Shown: positions 1-12,514, counted from the stretch's first letter. The stretch is DNA of 64,000 nt from Adiantum capillus-veneris (GCA_014529385.2 CM043958.1:141092234-141156233); one strand, 5' to 3'. The notes: generated by a model not told the origin, from the letters alone. Numbers and translations are program-made.

Positions 1-93
1 GTAGAAAAGAGCGTTATACACCATGGAAGGTACTTAGAGAGCCAGAGCTTTTACAACACGGAGCAAAATTGTTCAAATACAATATTTGTGGCT

Positions 94-3000
94 TTAAGAG
101 ATCTCTCTCTCATCCTCGCATAACTCAGCATAAATTTCTATATCTATATAGAGCTCTCCGTTTAAACACATATCCTCTGCTTCATTTTGTAGCTCCTCTG
201 CATGCACCCCATATAGAGTAGTAGCATCTTGATGCTCATCTGGCACCACCGCAGCGGCTTCTGATTGAGCTTCTCTGATCTCCTCCATTGATGTCGTTGT
301 GATTGGCACATGCTAGCCTTCATACGTCCTTGCACTACGAGGGGCTACCTCTATGACGTACCACCAGTTTGATGTAGACTTTGTAGGATGAAATATTACC
401 TGCCAGAGCCACATAACTTACATGAGAGCTTTCAAGCACATAACTTGTAAAAGGGGGATGTTAACTATTTACATACTTACTTGTTCACAATGCTCGGGTA
501 GTACGAAAGTGTCTCTTAGGTCAGTCCATTTCTTAGTAGAATCCACCTCAATAAAACCAGACTCTCCTCTACGCACAGTAGCGTTGCGACCCTCCATGAT
601 TATCTTGAACCATTGCACGTCGAACAAGTCGACAAAAAATCCTCTGTAATCGATCCTCAAAATCTCTTGCAGCGTGCCGAAGTAAGTGAGTTCCGCCACC
701 ATAGGATCTGCATCAGAGGAACGTCGTCGACTAGACTGTTCAAATTTTGCCATGATTCCATAATCTTGAGTAAAACGCTTTTTGTCGATTCGTTCCACCC
801 TAAAATGTCGACCTTTACACCATGCTGCTGTGTATGACTTATACTACAAGGAACAAAGATTATGAGTGGCCGTTCAAACATTTATAAATAAAGTCACTTG
901 CTAGTCGTACATTGCAAACTTACCTTGGTCGCGCAACCCCGAGAGTACTCCCACTCTTCTTCAGTCACTTCGTCACCGCATTGTTGTGCGCTTTTCAATT
1001 GGTTGTGCAACCATCTTAAGCTCATGAAGGTTGGTAGGCTCTCCAGAACCGCTAGATAGTGCATCGGTGGTCGTCTTCCCCGTCTCCACTCGATTCGTGC
1101 CCTTTGTCGCTCTTGCTTTGCATCCTCATATTGTGAAATCCACTTTTGCATCACTGGATTGTGAAGCATGCAAAATCGGTTGATTTTAGCCTCTAGATCT
1201 TCCGTCATCTTCTTCTCAACACCGAGATTGCACATGACAATCCCAGATATGCGCTCATCATCTATGGTTCGCCATAGCGTGTCCCGGGATTTATCAAATC
1301 CGTCTAGCCACTCTCCAATGTACACTAGGGACTCTGATACCAACCAACCTTCTGCCATGCTACCCTCCGAACGTGCCTTTTGACGCACATATCCCTTAAG
1401 CGTTTTCATGAAACGCTCTAAGAAGAACATCCATCTGGAATGAACTGTGCCAGCTATTTCCACCTCATCAACTATGTGAACAAGAAGATGCACCTGAATG
1501 GTTAGCATTGTAGTAGGAAAATGTTTCTCAAACATGCACACAAGCTCCGCAGCATTTAGTTTGGCGAATGGTATGGAGTCTACGTTGATCTCCTTTTGTG
1601 AGATCCATTGCACCAGCTTTGCAAGTTTGTAGATTGTGTTACGGATGTCGAGAGACAAACATCCCTCAATGGCAACCGGTAAAATAAATTGTAAAGTATG
1701 TGCAGCAATGATATTAAAGTCCACATTTTATGCAATGATATTAAAGTCCACTATGAACGTACCTGACGATCCACATTTCTAAGGTCAACTCTGGCTCCCA
1801 AAGTATCTTTCTTGCCGGTCAAATGGTCCCATAGTAGATTACCCACATTCTTGAATATGTGCATTGGATCGAGCAAGTGATTGATCATGAGTCGGGGCCA
1901 GTATGGTAACTCGTACCATAGAGATAGTCTCTTCATCCCTGGAGGCAATCCGTCATCGCACATCTCCTTCTGCTCTAACCATACTTGCGCAGACATCCTT
2001 GGTGGCTCTCTTCCCAAAAAGCCGTCGCGTAACACATGATTCTCTGGAAGATACGCTTGATGACCTTTGTAGATTTGCTTCTTCAGTGAGGGTGCCCTAC
2101 GTGCATTCAGTCTAGGTCCACATGTGACACATGCTCTGTATCCGCTTGTTTGAAGCTCTGCATGTATACACATGATAATAGATCAACTATGGGAAAAAAC
2201 AAGATTTACAGTGTCTGAGTGAGGAGTGTCAATAGATCACCTGAGCATTCTGTTAGCCCAGGATAGTCATGCATGGTCCACATTAGAATGCCTCTGATCA
2301 AAGCATTCCGTCGTCCTGTGTGTCGGCTCATATCCACCACCTCTATGCCAATCCACAATTGTTGTAGCTCTTCCAATAGTGGACGAAGATACACATCCAT
2401 ATTCCCCACTTTATATCGCCCTGGCACAATCAAGCTTAGCCATAGGTGCCCCTTCTTCGTAGTCAACCACGGGGGAATGTTGTAGTTGACGATGACAACG
2501 GGCCATACACTGTAAGATGTTGATCTTTGACCAAATGGATTTACGCCATCCACAGCCAGGCCTAAGCGCAAATTTCGAGCTTCCCTGGCAAAATCCGACC
2601 ATGTTCCATCTATATGTTTCCACGCTACGCAATCTGCAGGAATTCGTAGCACACCATCCGAAGATTTATTCTCCTCATGCCATGATGCTAGGGCGGCCAT
2701 GGACTTACATTCGAAGAAATGCTTGATGCGAGGAAGCAGAGGGAAATGTCGCAAAACCTTTTGTGGAATTTTTGTCCCGTGGAGATCTACTCGATATCTT
2801 TCGGAATCACATTTCGGACACTTCTCCATGTCTATGTATTCCCCTCTGAAAAGAATGCAGTCATTAGGACAAGCGTGGATAGAATTGTAATCCATCCCCA
2901 AGTTTCGCAAAATCTTTCTTGCTTCATCTCGAGAATCTGGCATCACATTGTCAGCTGGTAGTATGTGCTCTTTCAGCAATCTACACAACATAAAAATATG

Positions 3001-3609
3001 ATACAGTCGTGTAAAAATCTATCAGATCATTATACATTTAGAGTTCTATTAAAGTAAACTAATTGTAATAGATCACCTGAAAAGCGTTGTGACGCTAGTG
3101 TCACTCCATCCAAACTTTGCCTGCATGTTGAGAAGAACCAGGAGTGCTTTCAATCTAAACATACGTGCTCCATTATACAATGGCGTATCGGCTTCACTTT
3201 TCATATCATCATAGATAAGCCTTTCTGAATCCATGATCGTCTCGATCATTTCATCAATCTCGGGCTCAAACATTGCCTCGTTGGGAATGTGCTCTGCATG
3301 ATCATCCCCCGAGCTGTCAGAGGCTACATCTTGTGGCCTCACATATGCTGCTTGACCAAAGCGCCTGCGAACACGTCTATTGGGTTGCAAGATTGCTGCT
3401 TGTTGGCCAGCGTCAGAATCCGACGAGTTATAATTGGCAACAACTCGATCTATAATAGATGGATCGAACTCGCCAAATTCGCGAACGTGCTGCAAAGAAA
3501 CACGTCTTGTCCGTCGCACAGTATGCTTGCATTGATTACAAGGACATAAGACCCTCGTTGAGAGATAGGTGTTTCGGTTGGACGGTCCCACATCCTCGTC
3601 GCTACTCAT
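94..3609 (-). pseudogene. CACTA transposase gene (TNP2-like), split by introns, with an internal deletion
   Basis: Exons read on the minus strand: 3,609-3,077; 2,980-2,241; 2,157 to about 1,770; about 1,724-924; 843-481; from 399 on. The splice sites fit GT-AG and keep frame. Exon 1 has the N-terminal CPCNQCKH cluster of the transposase-associated domain. Exons 2-3 carry the transposase_21 core (ACPNDC, CPKC, GLAVDGVNPFG, DPMHIFKNV). Exon 4 has the DUF4218-type region (VHLLVHIVDEVEIAG, RWMFFLERFMKTLKGYV), and exon 5 a DUF4216-type region (YFGTLQEI, DVQWFK). Known family members encode a further stretch between the DPMHIFKNV region and the DUF4218 domain; here exons 3 and 4 almost abut and a 20-bp piece is duplicated at the join. 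A TAG lies in frame at 313-315, with the frame open again to 94. The enzyme should cut and insert CACTA ends in the nucleus, but this copy is probably defective. Confidence 0.85.
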
Positions 3610-3665
3610 AATGAGGATAAAAAACTTATAACCTGGACAACAAATTTAATATTCTATTGGCATTC

Positions 3666-3671
3666 TTCGTC

Positions 3672-3751
<80 letters not shown>

Positions 3752-4912
3752 ACCTCACATTCTCTAGTCATGTCCAATCCCCGCACACCTCGGTCTAGAG
3801 GTGCACGGAGATCAGAACCACCAGGTTATAATCTCGTCTTTATTGGTCAATACCTATATTTGTGGGTACAAGAAATCTACACACCCACGTCTACATGATA
3901 CTGCATGTAGTGGACAAAACCCCTTTGCCTCTTCTCTAGCTGTAGCACTTCACAGCATCTTAACATCTTTTCACAGTAGATCTTTTCACTGTTCGTCTAA
4001 CTCTAAACCCTAAACCGTAAGTAATTCTTGCGTGGACTCGATCTAACGTAAATAAGCGTAAATCTAAATAAACGTAAATCTAACTAAAAATAAAGCTAAA
4101 TCTAATTTAACGTAAGTCTAATGACTAGAGGTTGTCTAGATGGTCATTGTGTCGGGGATGTAGTGACTCTTGCCACCCTGAAGATCCACCTTCTTCCCTA
4201 TCTTTTGAAGACATTTCACCAGTACTTTTGGATCGACGGAGCCCACCATGAGTGAAGGCAGCAATACCCTATATTCCATTGAGGGCTTTCTTCACCCGCT
4301 TCATGCAGGCATCGCAGTCTATGGAGACCTAAATCTAATCTAATATAACGTAAATCTAAATCTAGCTTAAATAAACGTAAATCTAGTTAAAAATAAACCT
4401 AAATCTAATTTAATATAAGTCTACATATAACCTAATCTTTAACGTCTTTTAAGATAGTTTCCTACGACGTTATAACTCTCTTCTTCTTGTGTGTGTGCGC
4501 GTGTGTGGATGTGTGTGCCAATAAAAAGAGATAAATGGTATAACCTTTCTATCACCCATGCCAAGTATGATAGATTGATTATGCCATTTCCCTCTTGAAT
4601 AATAGGTCTTGAGTTCAACTCCTCGTCGGCTAGATCTTTAGGTCTTTTAATTTTAATTAGTTTCCTACGACGTTAAATTAGTTTCTCTCTCTTTCTCTCT
4701 CAATGTGTGTGCGTTTTTTTGGATCGTATGCATGTTTTCTCTCTCTTTTCCTCTCTCAATGTGTGCGTTTTTTGTTTATGCATGTTCTCTCTCTCTTTTC
4801 CTCTCTCAATGCGTGCGTTTTTTGTTTATGCATGCTCTCTCTCTCTTTTTCTCTCTCAATGTGTGTGTGCATTCTTTGTTTATGTATGTGTGTGTGCGTT
4901 TTTGTTTTTGTT

Positions 4913-4964
<52 letters not shown>

Positions 4965-5080
4965 AACACTATGTGTGTGTGTATGTGTGTGTGTGAGAGA
5001 GAGAGAGAGGGAGAGAGAAAGAGGGGAAGGGAACATGAGAATGAGGAGAGGGAAGGAGCATACCTGGCTCTCCTTCCTCT

Positions 5081-5130
<50 letters not shown>

Positions 5131-5132
5131 AG

Positions 5133-5178
<46 letters not shown>

Positions 5179-5190
5179 GGGAGAGCGTTA
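3666..5190. repeat. CACTA internal non-coding region: microsatellites and AAATCTAA-type degenerate repeats
   Basis: This is the leader between the transposase start and the terminal region. It holds a (CT)n tract at 3,676-3,748, degenerate repeats of the type GTAAATCTAA at about 4,010-4,440, four imperfect repeats with CTCTCTCAATGTGTG at 4,690-4,870, (CT)n at 4,918-4,960, (GT)n at 5,086-5,128 and (GA)n at 5,138-5,175. No credible gene is seen; the open frames are products of the dinucleotide tracts. Confidence 0.75.
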
Positions 5191-5208
5191 CCTGCTCCTT
5201 GCTTGAGG

Positions 5209-5249
5209 GCGCCGAAAAACTCAGATCTGAGATCTGAGTTTTTGGGCGC
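5209..5249. repeat. Subterminal palindrome of the CACTA element (20-bp arms, 1-bp spacer)
   Basis: Arms 5,209-5,228 and 5,230-5,249 are reverse complements with one mismatch (GCGCCG against GCGCCC at the outer end). The core is a repeated AGATCTGAG. Confidence 0.9.
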
Positions 5250-5272
5250 TCTCGGTTATTTTTTTACCCCAG

Positions 5273-5334
5273 CCGGCGTCGCTATGAGCGTCGCAAATTT
5301 CTTTGTAAATTTGCGACGCTCATAGCGACGCCGG
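5273..5334. repeat. Perfect 28-bp inverted repeat in the CACTA subterminal region
   Basis: Arms 5,273-5,300 and 5,307-5,334 are exact reverse complements separated by six bases. Each arm contains GAGCGTCGC and GGCGTCGC. It lies about 60 bp inside the element end and is a likely transposase-binding and cruciform-forming site. Confidence 0.92.
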
Positions 5335-5394
5335 AAATTTTTTTTTTGAGCGTCGCTGTGTGAGCGTCGCTAATATGAATAGCCTCTTGTAGTG

Positions 5395-8312
5395 AAAATG
5401 GCTTTAATGTTACAAAAGTACTCTTCAAGCTCATCAGACCATGCAAATTCTACTTGTTGTGTCAACTTTTGCAAAGGGTGAAGTAACTCCGAGGTTAAGT
5501 GAATGAAGCGTGACATATACTTCACCTTTTGAATGAATGAGATGACCTCCTTAAGACTCTTGGGTGATAGTAGCTCAATAAGAGCCTTTGCCTTTGAAGG
5601 ATCCACTTCAATGCCTTTGTAAGAAACTTTATGACCAAGCAAGATTACTTCATCCTCACCTATATGGCACTTGTCGGGGTTGAGTTGACCTCCCATGTCG
5701 TAGAGCTTCTTTAAACCTTCTTCTACCCTTTGTAGATGCAATGATTTTGAGCTATAAATACAGAAATCATCAATGAACACCCTAATTGACTTTCCAAAGA
5801 ATGCTTGAAACTCCATATTCATGAAACGTTGGAATGTTGCAGGAGCATTTGTCAGACCAAATGGCATGACTCTAAAAGCATAACAACCCCAAGGAGTGAT
5901 AAAGGTTGTTTTCAATTGATCCTCCAATGCAATCCCTATTTGAAACTAACCTGAGTAACCATCGCACACAGTGTACTTCTCATGACCAGCTACCTCATTT
6001 AGTATCTCATCTTGGAATGGGAGGGAAAAGTGATCTCTTTTTGTTGCCTCATTGAGGGGACGGTGATCCACACACACCCTCCACTTGCCATTTTTCTTAG
6101 GAGTGACAACGACAGGAGAGACCCACTCTGAATTCTCCACTGGATAAATGAAACCTGCTGCTAGAAGCTTTCTTACCTCCTTGAGTAGAGCCTGCTCCTT
6201 TATAACTCCTAGCCTTCGTAGCTTCTGAGCTTTATGTGTGGCCTCAGGCTTTAACTCAATCTTGTGTTGAACAACATCTACCCCACGCACGTCGGTGTAG
6301 TCTTTAGCAAAAAGCCTTGGAAACTTCCTTAGCACACATTTGAACTCCTCTCTTTCATCCTTTGTAAGTGTTGTTGATAGCATACCTTCCAGCATCCCTT
6401 CATCTTGAACACCTTCGTTCTCTTGACGACCTACCTCTTCCAAGCCTTGACAAGAGGTCTCTTGGTTGCTTGGCTTAAACCTTACCCCCATGACTTCGAT
6501 GGAAGACTCCTCTTCAGTAATGCTGCCGCTACTTTCTTCTTCTGAAGTGCTATCGGTCCAACCTTCTTCCGTCTCACTTTGAGATGATTCTTCATGGAGC
6601 TCCTCTTGGCGTTGCTCCTTCATGTCAAAGACAACCTTCTTATGATTGTCGTTCCTGCAAATTAGCTTTCCACTCTCCCAATCCTGCAAAGCTCGCATTT
6701 TCATTAGCCATGGTCTCCCTAGGATAAATGGGTAACCATTTCCTTTGGTAGACATGACATAGAAATCCACTGCCTTCTTAATGCCAAAGGCCTCCACAAA
6801 AATATTTTTACAAATGCCTATGCACCTAGCCTTGCTATTGTTTGCCATCTTGACCTTAATTTCAGGTGTCTCATGGATGTGCATGCCTAGTTTTTGCATG
6901 AGTCCCTCTGTCATGATGCAAATTTGTGCACCCCCATCCACTAGACCTTTCCTAACCAATCTCCCTTTTATGTAACAATCTAGCACAGGTGTAATGTCCT
7001 CATTCATTTCAGCTTGTGCAATTTTTACAACAGGCACACTCTCTTTCACCTTTCTCCTAGTGCTAATTGCCCTTGTTAAATCCCTCCTAACTTGTGGACA
7101 TAATGCAAGAAATTGAGGCCATGAGATATCAGGACCCTTACCTCTCATGTCTTCCAACAGGTTGTATGGAGCCATTCCATGTCCAAGAGGGAAGTCTTGG
7201 AGGTTGATACGACGTCGAGTCCTCTTAGCCTCCTTGGTCTCCTTTGCCTTCTTTTCTCGTCCATGGTCACTTTGTGATGTAACTCCTTCTTTCTCCTTAC
7301 CTTTCCCTCGGCCACGCTTAATGCCATTTGCTTCCATGTCAACCTCTCTTGAATTTGTCACCTCTACCACATGCACGTTTGGGTCTGGCAAAGGTGGAAC
7401 TCCTTCCACTCCTTGTGGAGGTGGTCTTGCTCCATTTGTCCTTTGTATAAGCCATGGTTGCTGACTAGTTCCTTCACCTGCATTCATCACTGGGTAATTC
7501 AAGTTAGGTCTCCCTGGCTCCCCACGGGGCCAAGGACAATTATACATCCCATGTCCAGACTCACCGCAATTCCAACATTGCAAGACTCTCCTAGTTCGTG
7601 GCTCTCCCTCTTCTGACTTCTTTGCTTGTCCCTTTGGACCTACAGCTTGTGCAAGGTGAATTGACAGGCTGCTTAAAGATTCATTTAACTTCTCAATCAC
7701 TTCAGCCGTTACCTCAGGAAGCTCCCTAGATGTTGATGCTTGTGACTTACCTTTGGGTCTAAGACCTTCTATTGGAACCTCTCCCCTTAAGCACTTGAGT
7801 TTCATATACTTCTCAGCAGCCCTAGTTTCCGCTGCATCAAAAGTAGTAGGTGCACCCGCCTCAACTTTTACCTTAAGGTCAGGAAAGAGTCCGGCTATGA
7901 ACCTCTCCTTCTTTAGAAATTCTGCACCATCACCAGGGTTAGCAACATTTCGTATCCATAGAGCCCAAAGACGTAGAAACTCTTGCTTGTACAAGTAGTA
8001 GTCATCTAAGTCTTTTTGCTTATGAGAAACAATGTCTTGCCATAATTTCTGAGTGTTTTGGGGATCAAAGAAGTATTTCTTGAAACGATTCAAAACTTCC
8101 GTGTAATTCCCTTTAACTTCCTCAGGCAAAGAGTCAAACCAAGTGCTAGCATCTTTTCTAAGGACCACCTCAAACATTTCTACACGTTCTTGATCAGTTA
8201 CTATCCTCTTGATACGGCAAGACATCTTGAAATTCACTAGAAATAATTCTGCATCCTCTCCAGGCTCTCCAAAGAAAAGAGGATATTGAGACATTTGGCG
8301 TTGGCTCTCCAT
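5395..8312 (-). pseudogene. Ty3/gypsy gag-protease-reverse transcriptase, cut by the CACTA insertion
   Basis: The frame begins most plausibly at the ATG at 8,312 (MESQRQMSQ); an earlier in-frame ATG at 8,390 is less Gag-like. Domains in order: retrotransposon Gag (WFDSLPEEV, then the RFKKYFFDPQNTQKLWQDI region); a CCHC zinc knuckle (CWNCGESGHGMYNC); a basic linker; a retroviral-type aspartic protease (VDGGAQICIMTEGL, with D-G-G where D-S/T-G is usual); and the start of RT (WVSPVVVTPKKNGKWRVCVD). A single TAG at 5,946-5,948 follows DGYSG, where most RTs have Y or H. The same frame then continues through PFGLTNAPATFQRFM and the active site FIDDFCIYS to 5,395, where CACTA DNA begins. RNase H and integrase would lie beyond the CACTA element, outside the window. 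No LTR was identified upstream. Confidence 0.88.
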
Positions 8313-8399
8313 TGAATTGATTTCAAAGTGACGCGTTTTTGTTTTTTCTTTCTTTAAAAGATTTACACAATAATATTTTCTAAATTGCAATCTATTCTA

Positions 8400-9166
8400 C
8401 AACAAAATAAAAATATTCACATCAAATGATCTATGATAATCAATAAGAGGTAGAATGACAGGGTTTGGTGATGCAAGAATTTCTCCTACTCTTTGGGCAC
8501 CAAACATGAATACCATATGTTGTTGAAAATGGATTTTTCTAATAATTGCAATGTTTACTCTAATGTGTGGAGTGAAATGAAAGGAAAAAACCTGTATTCC
8601 TGTGCCATTATCCATGGTCTATGCATGACCTAATTCTTAGAACAAAACAAAAATATAGACGTCCAAACTAAGGTCGTACCTAATGAGAGGCAAAATAAAA
8701 GGATTTACTGATGCGTTTATCTCTACCAACCTAAGAGGACCTAAAATTCTACGAATTACTCGCTGAAATTGCAACTTAATACTAGCAATGGGAATGAAGG
8801 GATCATACAAATTCTCGTGATTCATGCAAGCTACTTGATTATGCTAAAGGTTGAGCCTTCACAAAACATACACAAGCCTTTCCTCAGTAGGGGCACCAAT
8901 TTGAAGCGGTCCGGGGCGGGCAACAAGAAGAGCAACCTCTATACACCCTTCAAAGCTCCCGTGCTGCTCAATGGGGCTGGGGCACAACACAACACAAACC
9001 AAAACAACAAACCCACAGCCAAATCCCAACTACACAAGGGGCACCACCTAGTTTAAGAGCGAACTAGTACGCAAAAGAGGAGAATCGTTAGAGCAACCCA
9101 CAAACAAGCAAGGAATTTATACTAACCCTAACACCAATGGAACACTCTCACACACTAAAATACGAG

Positions 9167-9248
<82 letters not shown>

Positions 9249-11460
9249 TGCTCGGGCTGCTTTGAAGTGTATCGTTAATGATCAAGCAAACATAAATATA
9301 TGTAAGAAAGAGAGAGAAGGGGGAAGGGGGTGCTTGTTGCACTAATGCCTTCTTACAAATCTGTCATGACCAATCAAAGTGAAATTAGTATTTGTTCAAC
9401 ATAGCCTGAGTAAATTACACCACAACACATCACAAGAAAAAAGCCACCACAATCACTGTCTTAAGGCCAGGGGAGTCCTCTCCACCCTGTCGCCCTCTTA
9501 CAGCATGTGGGATTTATGGCTAAATTGATAACAATACCCGGAGACAAGCTATCAAGAACTTAAATAAAACACCAAGACACTTACACATCATTATTGTCCA
9601 TGACTTCACGTTGGAAGGGAGACAAGGTATCCATGCTTAGTCCAAATTCACCCTCCTTGATTCAGCAAATGTTGGGCTTACACTAGTAGGAGAAATGATA
9701 GATTTCCTACTCTCAATTGAATGATCACTCTCTCTTACAATGGCATAGAGTTCCCTTGCTAATCACCCCTAATACAACACATACATATGCCTAATGCCAA
9801 TGAGATTCCACTCAAGATCTCCTTCTCAAGAGGTTGAGCTTGGCTTCTCAAGCTATAGCATAGTGCTCTTTCTTCTTCCCCCTTTTTGTGCTAGCTATAC
9901 CCTCCTTTTATAGCAATTTTGAAGGGTAGGGTTACTCCTCTAACCATGGTTGGGTTAGATTTTCAGCAATTTATCTAATTTCTTTTGCTTGGAATTATCA
10001 AGAAGTTGGTGGGGAAAGAGAGAGGAGAGAAATGGAGGTGATAGGACTTTTCATAGTGGGTTAGTGTTAGTAGAGTTAGTATTAATTTACAAATGGAATT
10101 GGATATTTACAATGGGAGTATCCATGTAGGATACAAATAAGGAAGAAAAACTCTTAAGAAGTAAGAAAAGGTGGATTTCTTACAAGGTTGATGCTCCAAG
10201 TGTCTTGAGTAGGGCCAATTTTGACGCTTGTTGACGGTCCACTAGCTTTGACGGTACATTTTGTCTCCACTCTTGACTTTCCTTGAGAGATAAGGTAATT
10301 GAAGCTGAGTAATCAACCACCATGATGCTGTCTTTTAAGAGAAGAGGCTGAATTTTGTGGTTTTTTTGATAGATATGGGTAATTTGGAGGAGGAAAAATG
10401 AGACTAGGTGGTCAATTTTGGAATGGAATTGTGTGTGGGAGGTATGAGTTCACCATGGTTTCTCTTATTCTTCAAAGTTGAGGAGAAGGTGGGTAGGGTG
10501 CAGAGAGGAGTGGTGAGAGAGGTGGGGATGATGAGTGGAGAAGTGTGTGTGAAAGAGGAAAATGATAAAGTGGAAGAGAGAGTGTGGCTGCATAGCATGG
10601 GAAAACTGGGGTCTACTAATAAAATCATAGCTCACAGCTCGTAGCTCAAAAAAATATGAAAAAATTTGAGGCAAAAGTTCAGCCCACGAGCTACAACTTT
10701 TGTTTGTATCACCTTTTCAAATTCGAAGATCAAGTGAACTTTAAAAATTCAGCAAAACCGATCGTTTTTTTCCACTGCACAAGGTCCTTGTGGGGTCCTT
10801 CTTTGGATGATTCTTTTGAATACCTCCAAGAGTGAGCCCTCCATAGTGCATGTATGCATGCCACCTACCCTTGACCTTATTTGGTGGGTCTATAATTGAA
10901 GATATTGTTGAGATCATGATATAAGTGAATAGTACAACTAAGAAAATCAAATATTGAGGGGTCTAAAAAATATGTACATGTCAAATATAAATAATATAAG
11001 TGGAAAAAATATAAAGGGCTCAAAAGAAATCTCTCTCATTATGAGGCTACCATAAAAAGATAAATATTTTTGGTGTTCTAATTTTTTAGAAAAAAAACAA
11101 AATAGATGTAGGAAGGGAAAAATCACAATAGTGAAAAAAATAAAACTAGTTTTTTTGGATTTTTGTCGGGGTGGAGTTACACCAAATATAAGAGAAGCTT
11201 ACATGAAAATATTTCTATATGGAATAAAGAGTATGAAAAATGGTAAGAAAAATTGTGGTAATGGTGAGGCAATGTTCAGAGCATAAATAACACACACCTA
11301 GGTAGAAATATTTAAATAAATACCAAAATAATTATGAAAAAAATCTTTTATTTAAGCCCTATATACAAAGAAATATTTACATACGCATGGGCCATAATAT
11401 ACTTATATTTTTTATATTTTATATTTTTTTGGCTCAACTAACCCAATGACTAGCTAATTG
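8400..11460. other. Non-coding stretch with a (GA)n tract; probable gypsy leader/LTR and unassigned DNA
   Basis: I see no credible gene here. A (GA)n tract runs from about 9,169 to 9,245. The segments 8,400-8,600 and 8,640-8,800 share a loose similarity (ACAAAACAAAAATAT, then AATAAGAGG or AATGAGAGG, then GGTTTGGTGATGC or GGATTTACTGATGC), which suggests an old partial duplication. The 5' LTR of the minus-strand gypsy element should lie in this stretch, but its partner copy is outside the window, so it cannot be delimited. Confidence 0.5.
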
Positions 11461-11469
11461 AGGGTTTTT

Positions 11470-12273
11470 TATTTCAGTAAGGAGATATGGGAAAAGTCCC
11501 CTAACTCACACGCACCTATATACAGTGAAAGGGTGAGGGTAACCACAGTGTTTGAGTGATTTGATAGGGTGAGATAACTCACTATGGCAATTACAGAGAG
11601 CCGAAAAACGGCTATCAGTACATAAAGTGCAGCAACAAGTGTGAAAGAACTACCATTTTCTGTAGTAAGCACAATCTTTCCAACTCCTTGAACCGTATAA
11701 GAGACATTGTGGCATAAGTAACTTAGTGCCCATGAGGGACACACTCAAGAGGGGTGAACAAATCACGATACCGCACAAGTGAATCTGGAGCAACTAACAT
11801 GCATGCATCATGGACAACAGGATTATAAGTGCACTCTGCACTAAAAGCCCATTCTGCATCAACATCAGTATCATAGTTTCCTTTCACATAAGACTCAACA
11901 ATAGTTGCATTTGTAGTGGAACCAGCCTCTTTCTTCTTAGCCTCTTTGGCCTTCAACTTAGGAAACTACTTGATCAAGTGATCATTAGCTTTACAATAAT
12001 GGCAACGTATCTTCTTTTTTCCCTTATCACCAAAATTTCTAGACAAATTGCTACCAACAAAAGCATTAGGAACATGTGATTCTCCACTTGCATAAGAACC
12101 ATGAGAAGTGGCTACATTACTGTTACCACCTTTTCTTTGAGCGGCAATAAAGGCATGTTTAATTGCACGTTGTCTAGTCCTACTTTTTCTAGAAAGCGAG
12201 TCTTGCAACAGCAATGTGCATAATGCATCAAACTTGAGAACTTCAGGATTTCCTTGGGTCATAAGTCTCCAAG
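11470..12273 (-). pseudogene. Old Ty1/copia copy, part 2: end of Gag and protease remnant
   Basis: Read on the minus strand this gives the second half of a copia Gag (WRLMTQGNPEVLKFDALC), the zinc knuckle region (CHYCKANDHLIK, followed by a stop where the related copy has QC), a linker (EWAFSAECTYNP) and a protease remnant. The protease lacks the FDSGATKHITSC active-site stretch that the neighbouring copy has. The coding sequence stops being recognisable near 11,470. The first half of the same element is at 17,528-18,207; the two halves are separated by the inserted copia at 12,274-17,527. Confidence 0.88.
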
Positions 12274-12500
12274 TATCACCATATACATATGGTAGTGATG
12301 TGTGTGAACACACTAGGACCGCCGGGGCATTTTTTCCCTCTTTAGGAGGTTTTTTCCCCCGTGCATTGTATATACGCCCATCACTCTATGGCTATCTATC
12401 TTTCCATTGCACACTAAGTAACACACTCTCTATTGTGTGCTTTGAGATTCCTTCTTCTTCTCCAAGCTGTGTGTGTTTCTCTGCAACCCTAATTCCAACA
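12274..12500 (+). repeat. 5' LTR of nested copia element
   Basis: It begins TATCACCATATACATATGG and ends ATTCCAACA. The 3' LTR begins TGTTACCATATACATGTGG, so the canonical TG start has mutated to TA in this copy. The length equals that of the 3' LTR. Confidence 0.93.
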
Positions 12501-12502
12501 AT

Positions 12503-12514
12503 TGGTATCAGAGC
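12503..12514 (+). other. Primer-binding site (initiator Met tRNA type)
   Basis: TGGTATCAGAGC lies 2 bp after the LTR end. It is the standard plant copia primer-binding site, complementary to the 3' end of initiator methionine tRNA. Confidence 0.93.

Larger units (their letters stand above)
1..5394 (-). mobile_element. CACTA (En/Spm-type) DNA transposon, one terminus and transposase gene; other end outside window
   Basis: The right terminus is seen directly. Bases 5,383-5,394 read on the minus strand as CACTACAAGAGG, the classic CACTA terminal inverted repeat. Just inside it lie repeated GAGCGTCGC motifs in both orientations (5,286, 5,313, 5,348, 5,362) and two palindromes, the kind of subterminal array that binds En/Spm transposase in known elements. 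The transposase gene follows on the minus strand from 3,609. Beyond the terminus, from 5,395, the sequence continues as a gypsy reverse transcriptase reading frame, so this element inserted into that retrotransposon. The other terminus is beyond base 1, so the target duplication cannot be tested here. Confidence 0.9.

Noticed and set aside
4550-4640. tRNA-like B box (GAGTTCAACTCC) suggesting a SINE
   Set aside because: No matching A box was found at the right distance, and there is no second copy in the window.
4703-5237. Long overlapping frames encoding SLSLSL and CVCVCV or RERERE repeats
   Set aside because: They are translations of (CT)n, (GT)n and (GA)n tracts. The same applies to frames over 9,148-9,342, 41,641-41,973, 42,666-42,948, 43,081-43,644, 45,212-45,696, 53,686-54,024, 58,236-58,487, 59,032-59,303, 62,735-63,172 and 63,303-63,833.
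5200-5400. CRISPR-like or terminator hairpins
   Set aside because: The inverted repeats lie at a CACTA terminus with CACTA ends in a eukaryotic context. There are no spacer arrays.
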